64,000 bases of DNA, taken from Massilia timonae CCUG 45783 (GTDB lineage: Bacteria; Pseudomonadota; Gammaproteobacteria; Burkholderiales; Burkholderiaceae_D). The DNA lies in NCBI RefSeq assembly GCF_000315425.1, contig NZ_JH992924.1, forward strand, positions 1,070,971-1,134,970, written 5' to 3'. A model generated the notes under the pieces. The model saw only the letters and a program-made list of their open reading frames with translations. It was not told the DNA's origin and ran no database searches. This document shows, one piece after another, positions 9,209 to 16,291 of this stretch; position 1 is the first letter of the stretch; every line of letters begins with the position of its first letter. The position numbers and the translations under genes were made by a program.

Positions 9209-10210
9209 GTGAGCACTTCCGCCCATCGCTTCATTCTTGCCTGCTCGCTGACGACGGCGCTGGCCGTCAGCCTGCCCGCCGCCGGCGCGCAGCGGCAGGA
9301 GACCTTCCACTTCAACGGCTGGAGCCTCGACCGCGTCACGCTGCCCGCCGATGCAGGGCCTGCGGTCAGCTATTACCTGTCGAAACCCAAGGCGAAGGCG
9401 CCGCTGGTGCTGTTCGTGCAAGGGTCGGGCTGCACACCGCCGTTCAGCGGCCTCGGCACGCAAGAACGCAGCGCCTCGATCCTGCCATGGGTGCCGCTGG
9501 CGCAAAGCGGTCGCTATGCAGTGATGTCGGTGGACAAGCCTTATCAGCCTGCGCAGCAGGACGGGCAGGGCGGCAGCGCCAACGGCTGCGGGGGCGCCTT
9601 CAACAATCAGTTTTCCTACGATACCTGGCTGGCCACCCTGGGCACGGCGCTGCGCCACGCCCTGGCGCGGCCCGAGATCGATGCCACGCGCGTCCTCGTG
9701 GTCGGGATTTCCGAAGGCGGCGTCATGGCGGCGGGGCTGGCGCGCGCCGTGCCCGAAGTGGGCGCGGTGGCGCTGGCCGGTGTGTCCGGCACCACGCAGC
9801 TGTTCGACAGCATCGCGCGCATCCACCAGGGCGGCGGCAGCGATGACGACAAGCTGCGCGAGCTCGCGTCGCTCGACGCCACGTTCAAGGACATCCAGGC
9901 CGATCCGGGCAGCGGCAGCAAGTTCGCCTGGGGCCATCCATACCGGCGCTGGAGCAGTTTCCTTGCACAGTCGCCGGGCGACAACCTGCTGCAATCGAAA
10001 GCCCGGGTGTACATCGTGAGCGGGATGCGCGATGCGAGCGTGCCGATCCTGTCAACCGAAGTGATGTACGCGCAGTTGCGCGCGCAAGGCAGGGACGTGA
10101 CGATGCGCCGCCTGCCTGGCGCCAACCACGACCTGGTGACGGAAGGCGGCGGCGCCGAGCAGGTGATGGCCGAGTATGGTGCGATCATGCGCTGGTTCGA
10201 CGCAAGCTGA
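9209..10210 (+). CDS. Secreted alpha/beta-hydrolase, function unknown
   Basis: About 333 residues starting from a GTG at 9209 that has AAAGGA five bases upstream. A longer in-frame reading begins near 9158 but would bury the signal peptide. The N-terminus (RFILACSLTTALAVSLPAAGA) is a Sec signal. The rest looks like an alpha/beta-hydrolase: a strand followed by VQGSGC (oxyanion side), the nucleophile elbow GISEGG with Ser168, a candidate acid in SGMRDASVP, and a C-terminal His in GANHDLV. Order and spacing fit an esterase, peptidase or dienelactone-hydrolase-type fold, but the substrate cannot be read. It probably acts in the periplasm. A bidirectional terminator follows 16 bp after the stop. 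Confidence 0.7.
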   Translation: MSTSAHRFILACSLTTALAVSLPAAGAQRQETFHFNGWSLDRVTLPADAGPAVSYYLSKPKAKAPLVLFVQGSGCTPPFSGLGTQERSASILPWVPLAQSGRYAVMSVDKPYQPAQQDGQGGSANGCGGAFNNQFSYDTWLATLGTALRHALARPEIDATRVLVVGISEGGVMAAGLARAVPEVGAVALAGVSGTTQLFDSIARIHQGGGSDDDKLRELASLDATFKDIQADPGSGSKFAWGHPYRRWSSFLAQSPGDNLLQSKARVYIVSGMRDASVPILSTEVMYAQLRAQGRDVTMRRLPGANHDLVTEGGGAEQVMAEYGAIMRWFDAS

Positions 10211-10225
10211 CCCAGGGAAGGGGTG

Positions 10226-10256
10226 AAAAAAAGCCACGACCGGGGTCGTGGCTTTC
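10226..10256. terminator. Bidirectional rho-independent terminator
   Basis: The 10-bp stem AGCCACGACC (10232-10241) pairs with GGTCGTGGCT (10244-10253), with an A-tract on the left (10226-10232) and a short T run on the right. It lies between two convergent genes and suits termination in both directions; the leftward transcript gains the longer U-tract. Confidence 0.88.
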
Positions 10257-10274
10257 GTGGGAAAGGCAGGACGC

Positions 10275-11543
10275 TTACGCCGCCGCCACTTCCTGCTTCA
10301 CCGGCAGCGCGATCTCGTTGTTCACACTGAACTGGTAATCCTTGAACACGTGTTCCGCGCTCAGGATCTGGTAGTTGCCGTCCGCCAGCAGGTGGGTGGT
10401 GTCCTTCAGGCGGTAGGTGTAGTGGCCGCAGGTCCAGCAATTGAAGTTGCGCATGTGCGTGCACAGGCAGGTCTTGTCCATCACGACCACTTTCTTCTGG
10501 TCGGGATGGGCCTGCACCTCGCGGTTGTACGAGTTGATGTAGGCGCAGTTGCCGGTGGCGTCCAGCAGGTAGCCGTAGGATTCGCAACCCGGGCGAATGC
10601 CGGAGCCGATCGCCGGGGTATTCTTGAGCATGCGCATCGGATAGCCGGTCGGCGACACGCCGTTGACTTCGATGTCTTCTTCGCTGGCGCGGAAGTATTC
10701 CTGCTTGACGTTGTCCGGCAGGCCGCATTCGTGGGTGACGGTGAAGCGGGTCGCCACCTGCACGCCGCCGGCGCCTTTTTCCAGGAATCCGGCCGCGTCC
10801 GAGCCCGTAAACACGCCGCCGGCCGCGATCACCGGGATGCCCAGCTGCTCGGCCTGCATGAAGGCGAGCACCTCGTCCATGATGGTGTGCAGGTCATACT
10901 GTTTCCAGTCATCGATGCCGAAACCCAGGTGGCCGCCGGCCAGCGGGCCTTCGACGATCACGAAATCGGGCTTGCGGTCCAGGCGCGACACCTTCTTGAG
11001 GAACAGCTGCAGCGCGCGCACCGAGGACACGATAATGCCCAGGTGGGCGTCGCGGAAGCGCGGGTGGTCCTTGATCAGCTCGAACGAACCGAGGTGCAGG
11101 CCGGCCGACAGGGTGATGCCGTCGATGCCGGCGTCCAGCGCCGAGGCCAGGCGCACGCGCAGGGTTTCCTTCGGCGCGTTCATGGTCAGCTTTTCCATGC
11201 AATTGACGTAGATAAGGCCATCGCCTTTCTTCGCTTCCATGGTCGCGCCGACGTGGCGACGGGTCGCCTCGGCCAGGTGATCCAGGTCGAACTGGACCAC
11301 CGCCTTGTTCATATTGTTGATGTTGAACTTGTAGGTCTTGGTCTTGTCTTTAACGAAGGTGGTGTCGAACTTGCGGTCGGACACGTCCTGGGACATAGCG
11401 TCGGAGATATGACCGATACCACCGAGGCGGGCCGCTTCCAGGGCCAGCTCGGACGTCGAAATGTCCACACCCATTCCGCCGATCATGATGGGCACATATT
11501 CCTTGTTGCCCATACGTAGGCGGAAATCCTCAACACGTTTCAT
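10275..11543 (-). CDS. Nitronate monooxygenase-like FMN protein with C-terminal Cys cluster
   Basis: A 422-residue TIM-barrel flavoprotein of the nitronate monooxygenase / 2-nitropropane dioxygenase family. The N-terminus IMIGGMGVDIS is the usual FMN-barrel start, and the phosphate-binding region reads VIAAGGVFTGSDAA then GAGGVQVATRF. EGPLAGGHLGFG holds the family's conserved histidine. Beyond the barrel is an extra domain of about 100 residues with cysteines in CESYGY, GNCAY, KTCLC, FNCWTC. These could bind an Fe-S cluster or zinc and are absent from simple nitronate monooxygenases. I chose the ATG at 11543 because AAGG lies just upstream; a longer reading adds 26 residues of unlikely sequence. 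The physiological substrate is unknown. Transcription ends at the shared terminator. Confidence 0.78.
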   Translation of the reverse strand: MKRVEDFRLRMGNKEYVPIMIGGMGVDISTSELALEAARLGGIGHISDAMSQDVSDRKFDTTFVKDKTKTYKFNINNMNKAVVQFDLDHLAEATRRHVGATMEAKKGDGLIYVNCMEKLTMNAPKETLRVRLASALDAGIDGITLSAGLHLGSFELIKDHPRFRDAHLGIIVSSVRALQLFLKKVSRLDRKPDFVIVEGPLAGGHLGFGIDDWKQYDLHTIMDEVLAFMQAEQLGIPVIAAGGVFTGSDAAGFLEKGAGGVQVATRFTVTHECGLPDNVKQEYFRASEEDIEVNGVSPTGYPMRMLKNTPAIGSGIRPGCESYGYLLDATGNCAYINSYNREVQAHPDQKKVVVMDKTCLCTHMRNFNCWTCGHYTYRLKDTTHLLADGNYQILSAEHVFKDYQFSVNNEIALPVKQEVAAA

Positions 11544-11725
11544 TGCTATCCTTAGACTACCTAATCTGCCCGGGGTTGCGGCGACGCGCAACGTCGTGGA
11601 AAACGCGCACGAATTTCGCACGGCGCCATTCTACTCCAAGCGGGGCAAGGCGCCGCAGAACATGTCCGCGCGCGCCTTGTCTCAAGCCGGTCATGCCGGC
11701 CACAAGCGACTCTGTGCTACGACAA

Positions 11726-12211
11726 TCAGTCGCGGAAATTATTGAAGGCCAGCGGCAGGTCTTGCACGTCCTTGCGCAGCATCGCCATCGCCGTTTGCAG
11801 GTCATCGCGCTTGGCGCCGGTGATGCGCACCGACTCGCCCTGGATGCTGGCCTGCACCTTCATCTTGCTTTCCTTGATCAGCTTGGTGATCTTCTTCGCG
11901 TCTTCGGTCTCGATGCCGTTGCGCACCTTGATCACCTGCTTGACCTTGTCGCCGCCGATCTTCTCGACCTTGCCTTCGTCCAGGAAGCGCACGTCGACCT
12001 TGCGTTTCGACATCTTGTTGATGAGCACGTCCTTGACCTGGCCGAGCTGGAAATCGGAATCGGCGAGCAGGGTCAGTTCGCGCTCTTTTTGTTCGACATT
12101 GGCCGAGCTGCCCTTGAAGTCGAAGCGGGTCGTGATTTCCTTGTTCGATTGCTCGACCGCGTTCTTGACTTCGACCATGTCTGCTTCGCAGACCACATCA
12201 AACGATGGCAT
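11726..12211 (-). CDS. yajQ: YajQ-family nucleotide (c-di-GMP)-binding protein
   Basis: A 161-residue YajQ/UPF0234 protein matching the family along its whole length. It starts with MPSFDVVCEADMVEVKNAV, carries ITTRFDFKGS early on, and ends in LPLAFNNFRD. Family members have two tandem ferredoxin-like domains, bind nucleotides, and in Xanthomonas and Pseudomonas sense c-di-GMP. No catalytic motif is expected. The protein is cytoplasmic and has its own ATG at 12211. It diverges from murB with about 140 bp between the starts. The 180 bp between it and the nitronate monooxygenase start contain no gene I can see. Confidence 0.95.
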   Translation of the reverse strand: MPSFDVVCEADMVEVKNAVEQSNKEITTRFDFKGSSANVEQKERELTLLADSDFQLGQVKDVLINKMSKRKVDVRFLDEGKVEKIGGDKVKQVIKVRNGIETEDAKKITKLIKESKMKVQASIQGESVRITGAKRDDLQTAMAMLRKDVQDLPLAFNNFRD

Positions 12212-12320
12212 GGAGTGTCCTTTTCGAATATTGCTTTAGATGAATCCCTCTATTTTAGCGGACAACGGCCCGGATCGCGACCGTTTTGCCAGGCTGGAAA
12301 GTCGGGAATGCGTGAACCAC

Positions 12321-12326
12321 TATAAT
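12321..12326 (+). promoter_or_regulatory. murB -10 element
   Basis: A perfect TATAAT sits 27 bp before the chosen murB start; no good -35 is visible at the usual spacing. Its position places transcription downstream of a longer in-frame ATG at 12240 and so supports the shorter MurB protein. Confidence 0.45.
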
Positions 12327-12353
12327 GAAACGACATTTTCCATCCCGACCGTC

Positions 12354-13382
12354 ATGCATCCAGACCTGCCCATCGTCCACGACCAGCCGCTCGCCGGCCT
12401 GAATACCTTCCGCATTCCCGCCTCGGCGCGCCGCTACCTGCGCGTCACCGGCGCCGAGCAATTGACTGCGGTGCGCGCCGATCCCGCGCTCGCCGATCTG
12501 CCGCGCCTGGTGCTGGGCGGCGGCAGCAACCTGCTGTTCACCCAGGACTTCGACGGCCTGGTGCTGCACATGGCCGGCCAGGGCAGGGAGATCCTCGGCC
12601 AGCAGGGCGACAAGATCCTCGTGCGCGCCCAGGCCGGAGAAAACTGGCACGCCTTCGTCGGCTTCACGCTGGACCAGGGCCTGGGGGGCTTGGAAAACCT
12701 GTCCCTGATCCCCGGCACGGTCGGCGCCGCGCCCATCCAGAACGTGGGGGCGTATGGCGTCGAAACCAAGGATGTGTTCCACAGCCTGACCGCCTTCGAC
12801 ATGGCCAGCGGCGAACTGCGCACCCTGGACGCCGCCGCTTGCCGCTTCGGCTACCGCGACAGCATCTTCAAGCACGCCATTGGCCGCGATCTCATCGTGC
12901 TGGACGTCACCTTCGCCCTGCCGGCGGCCTGGCAGCCAAACCTGCGCTATGCCGAACTGGCCAACGCGGTGCAGGAAGCGGCGCTGGCGGCGCCGACGCC
13001 GCGCGATATCGGCGCCATCGTCGAAGCGATCCGCCGCCGCAAGCTGCCCGATCCGCTCGAGATCGGCAATGCCGGCAGCTTCTTCAAGAACCCGGTGGTG
13101 TCGAACGAAGAATGCCGGCGCCTGCTGGAGACGTATCCGAACCTCGTCCACCATGCCCAGCCGGACGGCAGCGAAAAGCTGGCGGCGGGCTGGCTGATCG
13201 ACCAGTGCGGCTGGAAGGGGAAGAACATCGGCCCGGCAGGCGTCTACCCCAAGCAGGCGCTGGTGCTGGTGAATCTGGGTGGCGCGCAAGGCGCCGACGT
13301 GGTGCGCCTGGCCCAGGCCATCCAGTCCGACGTGGCGGCCCGCTATGGCGTGGCGCTGGAACCCGAACCCGTATTCATTTGA
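12354..13382 (+). CDS. murB: UDP-N-acetylenolpyruvoylglucosamine reductase MurB
   Basis: A 342-residue type I MurB, the FAD enzyme that reduces UDP-GlcNAc-enolpyruvate with NADPH to UDP-MurNAc in peptidoglycan synthesis. Visible motifs are the FAD-binding LGGGSNLLF and SLIPGTVGAAPIQNVGAYG, the NAGSFFKNP segment that holds the proton-donor Ser, and the C-terminal ALEPEPVFI with the catalytic Glu. The length and the N-terminal DQPLAGLNTFRIPA match E. coli-type MurB. The start at 12354 is chosen from family alignment and the TATAAT at 12321; no good Shine-Dalgarno is seen. It is cytoplasmic. An SDR gene follows after 10 bp and is probably co-transcribed. Confidence 0.95.
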   Translation: MHPDLPIVHDQPLAGLNTFRIPASARRYLRVTGAEQLTAVRADPALADLPRLVLGGGSNLLFTQDFDGLVLHMAGQGREILGQQGDKILVRAQAGENWHAFVGFTLDQGLGGLENLSLIPGTVGAAPIQNVGAYGVETKDVFHSLTAFDMASGELRTLDAAACRFGYRDSIFKHAIGRDLIVLDVTFALPAAWQPNLRYAELANAVQEAALAAPTPRDIGAIVEAIRRRKLPDPLEIGNAGSFFKNPVVSNEECRRLLETYPNLVHHAQPDGSEKLAAGWLIDQCGWKGKNIGPAGVYPKQALVLVNLGGAQGADVVRLAQAIQSDVAARYGVALEPEPVFI

Positions 13383-13392
13383 GGACTACAGC

Positions 13393-14100
13393 ATGAAGAA
13401 GGCAATCGTCACCGGCCACACCCGCGGCCTCGGGGCCGCGATCGCGGCCGAACTGCATGGGCGCGGCATCGCCGTGCTGGGCCTGGCGCGCGCACGTTCG
13501 CCGCTGGCCGGCATCGACCAGATCGCGCTCGACATGACCGACCCGGCCGCCCTGCAAGCCTGGCTGGCGGGGAACGCCCTGCGCGATTTTCTGCGGGACG
13601 CCGACGATGCGCTGCTGGTGAACAATGCCGGCGTCGTCACTCCGGTCGGCCCGCTCGCGGCGCAAGATCCGGCGGACGTGCTGCGCGCCGTGTCGCTCAA
13701 CGTAGGGGCACCGCTGGCGCTGGCCGCCGCCTTCGTGCAGGCCGCGCCAAAGGCCCAGCGGCGCATCCTGCACGTCTCGAGCGGGGCGGCGCGCAATGCC
13801 TATCCCGGCTGGGCCGTGTATTGCGCGACCAAGGCCGCGCTCGACCAGCATGCGCGCGCCGTGCTCCTCGACGGCGACGTGCGCGTGCGCGCCTGCAGCC
13901 TGGCGCCGGGCGTGATCGATACCGATATGCAAGCCGCGATCCGCGCCACGCCGGATGCGGATTTCCCGATGCGCGAACGCTTCGTCGCGCTGAAGGAGGG
14001 CGGCGCGCTCGATTCGCCCGAGGCGTGCGCGAAGAAACTGGTCGATTACCTGTTGGCGCCCGGTTTCGGCAGCGAGCCGGTGGACGACTTGCGCACGTAG
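13393..14100 (+). CDS. Short-chain dehydrogenase/reductase
   Basis: A 235-residue classical SDR. The Rossmann nucleotide-binding motif TGHTRGLG lies at residues 7-14, NNAG at 77-80, the catalytic Ser in HVSSGAA near 130, and YCATK (Y143, K147) completes the active site. It would reduce or oxidise a small hydroxy/keto substrate with NAD(P)H in the cytoplasm; some relatives act as sepiapterin-type reductases, but the substrate cannot be assigned. The ATG at 13393 has GAGG upstream, 10 bp after the murB stop, which points to one transcript. It ends 74 bp before the blaI-type gene, whose promoter occupies that gap. Confidence 0.85.
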   Translation: MKKAIVTGHTRGLGAAIAAELHGRGIAVLGLARARSPLAGIDQIALDMTDPAALQAWLAGNALRDFLRDADDALLVNNAGVVTPVGPLAAQDPADVLRAVSLNVGAPLALAAAFVQAAPKAQRRILHVSSGAARNAYPGWAVYCATKAALDQHARAVLLDGDVRVRACSLAPGVIDTDMQAAIRATPDADFPMRERFVALKEGGALDSPEACAKKLVDYLLAPGFGSEPVDDLRT

Positions 14101-14112
14101 TTGACAGCATGG

Positions 14113-14159
14113 TTGACAGTAATGCGACACTTGTCGCATGATTGCGGCTATCGTCGCAT
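14113..14159 (+). promoter_or_regulatory. Promoter and BlaI-type operator of the beta-lactamase operon
   Basis: ATGCGACA (14122-14129) and TGTCGCAT (14132-14139) form a perfect 8-bp inverted repeat with a 2-bp spacer, containing GACA-N2-TGTC, the layout of BlaI/MecI/CopY operators (TACA-N2-TGTA). A further TCGCAT half-site recurs 20 bp downstream (14154-14159), two helical turns away. TTGACA at 14113-14118 is a consensus -35, and CATGAT at 14137-14142, 18 bp later, is a possible -10. The dyad would therefore lie between -35 and -10, as expected for repression by occlusion. Confidence 0.7.
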
Positions 14160-14174
14160 TCCGGAGTGTTGTCC

Positions 14175-14558
14175 ATGGCCGTCCCCTCGATTTCCGAACT
14201 GAGCCTGCTGAAAGCCCTGTGGCGCCGGCAGCCCCTGAGCGCGCGCGAAATCCATGACGCCGTGGTCGAGGAGCTGGCGTGGTCGTATTCGTCGACCCGC
14301 AAGACGCTCGAGCGCATGCTCGAGAAGAACATGGTGCGCCAGGAGCTGCGCCATGGCGTGCAGGTGTACGAGGCGGTGAGCGACAAGGTCGACACCCTGG
14401 CCGCCTTCGCCCACGACTTCGGCCGGCGCGTGATGGAAATCGACACGCCGCTGCCGGTCAATATGTTCACCGGCAGCAAGCTGGTCGACGATGCGGAGCT
14501 GGCGCGCCTGGAGCAGCTTCTCAACGACTGGCCCGATGACAAGGATGGCGCCCCATGA
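14175..14558 (+). CDS. blaI: BlaI/MecI/CopY-family transcriptional repressor
   Basis: A 127-residue winged-helix repressor. The N-terminal half carries the BlaI-type HTH (ISELSLLKALWRRQPLSAREIHDAV, here over residues 6-30), and SYSSTRKTLERMLEKNMVRQE provides the recognition helix and wing. The C-terminal helix region would dimerise and carry the site cleaved on induction. BlaI binds palindromic operators as a dimer and is cut by BlaR1 after beta-lactam binding. The ATG at 14175 has GGAG 11 bp upstream. Its stop overlaps the next start (ATGA at 14555), so it is translationally coupled to the BlaR1-like gene. The dyad at 14122-14139 is its probable operator, giving autorepression of the whole operon. 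Confidence 0.9.
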   Translation: MAVPSISELSLLKALWRRQPLSAREIHDAVVEELAWSYSSTRKTLERMLEKNMVRQELRHGVQVYEAVSDKVDTLAAFAHDFGRRVMEIDTPLPVNMFTGSKLVDDAELARLEQLLNDWPDDKDGAP

Positions 14559-16270
14559 ACCCGCTCGACCAGCTGGTCATCCGCTTCCTGTTCGCCGGCG
14601 CCGGCTGCCTGGCGGCGGGACTGGCGGTATGGGGCGCGACGTGGCTGGCGCGGCGCGCGCTGCCGGCGCTCGGCATGCAGCGCTCCACGTGGCTGCTGGG
14701 GCAAGTCGCGATCGCGGCCACCTTCCTCCTGCTGCTCGCGCCCCCGGCGCAGCAGGCGCCGATGCATCCGGTGTTCGAAGTCGACGTGGGCGCCGCGGCG
14801 GCAAGCCTGCCCGCCGCGCTGGCGCCGCCCGGGCTCGCCGCCGGTGTGCCGGCCTCCATCGCGGGTGAACGTTCCTGGCTGGCATGGCTGGCCTGGGCCT
14901 GGGCGTCGGTCTATGCCTGCGGCCTCGCCTGGACGCTCGGCCGGCTGTGGCGCGGCCAGCGGATCGTGCAGCGCCTGCTGCGCTGCGGCGCGCCCCAGGC
15001 GCATCCGGCATACCCTGCCGTCATCGAAGTCGACGCCCCGATACCGCCCATGCTGGTCGGCCCCTTCAAGCCGCGCCTGCTGCTGCCGCGTGGGCTGCGC
15101 GACATCGACCCGCTGCAGCGCGAGCTGATCGTGGCCCATGAACTGACGCACTGGCGCCGCGGCGACCTGTGGTGGCTGACGGTGGGCGCCGCGCTGCAGG
15201 CGCTGTGCTGGTTCAATCCCGCCATGCGCCTGCTGCGCGACAAACTCGCCTGGGCCCAGGAACTCGGCTGCGACCGCGACGTGCTGCGCGGCCGGCCGTC
15301 ATTTGAGCGCCGCGCCTATGCCGCCGCGCTGCTCGCGCAGCTGCGCATGCAGCACCGTGTCGTGCATGGGGCACTGGCATTCGGCGGCGTGAGTCCCGAT
15401 ACGCTGGCGGCCCGCGTTGAACTGATCCGCAAGCCCGGCGCGGCGCGGCACGCGGCCTGGGCGCGCGGCGCGGGGCTCGCGATCCTGGCGCTGGCTTTTG
15501 GCGGCAACCTGGCGCTGCAGCCCGCGCTGGCCTGGAGCAATCCGCCGGCCAGTCCCGATTGCACGCTGATGCTCGACGCCGCGAGCGGCGCGCGCCTGGT
15601 CGAAGAGGGCGATTGCGACGTGCGCGCCACCCCGGCCTCCACCTTCAACATCGCCGTCAGCCTGCTCGGCTATGACGCCGGCATCCTGGTCGACGCCCAC
15701 ACCCCGGCGCTGCCGTTCAAGCCGGGCTATATCGACTGGCTGCCGGCCTGGCGCGCCACCACCGACCCGACGAGCTGGATCCGCAGTTCGACCGTGTGGT
15801 ACGCGCAGCAGGTCACGGCGCGCCTCGGGCTCGATGGCCTGCAATCATACGTACGGCGCTTCGACTACGGCAACCAGGACCTGTCGGGCGGCGTCGCCGA
15901 TGCCTGGATCGGTTCCTCGCTGCAGATCTCGGCGCAGGAGCAGGCGGCCTTCCTGCGCAAGGTCGTCAACCGCGAACTGGGTCTGAATCCGCACGCATAC
16001 GACATGACGGAGACGCTGTTGCGCCTGCCCGCGCTGCCGAACGGCTGGGACGTGTACGCCAAGACCGGCACCGCGGTGCTGGAGCAGCCCAAGGGCGCGC
16101 AAGATCCGCCGCGCTCCTACGGTTGGTTCGTCGGCTGGGCGCGCAGGGATGGCCGCACGATCGTGTTCGCGCGCCTGATCCTCGACCGCCAGCACCCCGA
16201 TCGCGCGGCCGGACCGCGATTGAAAGAAGCCTTCCTGCGCGAACTGCCGTCAAGGCTGGACGCGCTCTGA
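14555..16270 (+). CDS. BlaR1-like M56 metalloprotease with class D sensor domain (Lys-to-Asn)
   Basis: A 571-residue inner-membrane sensor-protease. Residues 1-130 hold hydrophobic segments; the M56 protease domain has HELTH (His195, Glu196, His199) and a third zinc ligand Glu236 in ELGCD. A further transmembrane helix near 303-320 leads to a periplasmic class D beta-lactamase-like domain. Its motifs are S-T-F-N at 362-365, S-T-V at 412-414, Y-G-N at 438-440 and K-T-G at 503-505. In known BlaR1 sensors and OXA enzymes the first motif is S-x-x-K, where the (carboxylated) lysine activates the serine. Here Asn365 replaces it, so any acylation chemistry must differ. In BlaR1, antibiotic binding triggers the cytosolic protease to destroy BlaI. 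Coupled to blaI and 21 bp ahead of the beta-lactamase gene. Confidence 0.88.
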   Translation: MNPLDQLVIRFLFAGAGCLAAGLAVWGATWLARRALPALGMQRSTWLLGQVAIAATFLLLLAPPAQQAPMHPVFEVDVGAAAASLPAALAPPGLAAGVPASIAGERSWLAWLAWAWASVYACGLAWTLGRLWRGQRIVQRLLRCGAPQAHPAYPAVIEVDAPIPPMLVGPFKPRLLLPRGLRDIDPLQRELIVAHELTHWRRGDLWWLTVGAALQALCWFNPAMRLLRDKLAWAQELGCDRDVLRGRPSFERRAYAAALLAQLRMQHRVVHGALAFGGVSPDTLAARVELIRKPGAARHAAWARGAGLAILALAFGGNLALQPALAWSNPPASPDCTLMLDAASGARLVEEGDCDVRATPASTFNIAVSLLGYDAGILVDAHTPALPFKPGYIDWLPAWRATTDPTSWIRSSTVWYAQQVTARLGLDGLQSYVRRFDYGNQDLSGGVADAWIGSSLQISAQEQAAFLRKVVNRELGLNPHAYDMTETLLRLPALPNGWDVYAKTGTAVLEQPKGAQDPPRSYGWFVGWARRDGRTIVFARLILDRQHPDRAAGPRLKEAFLRELPSRLDAL

Positions 16271-16291
16271 ACCCACCCTGAGGAACCCTTC

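Noticed and set aside
12240..12353. An N-terminal extension of MurB from the upstream ATG
   Set aside because: The extension has no MurB counterpart, and a TATAAT at 12321 lies inside it.
15580..16270. The class D domain of the sensor as a second active beta-lactamase
   Set aside because: The essential lysine of the STxK motif is Asn, and the domain is tethered to an M56 protease, so a receptor role is more likely.
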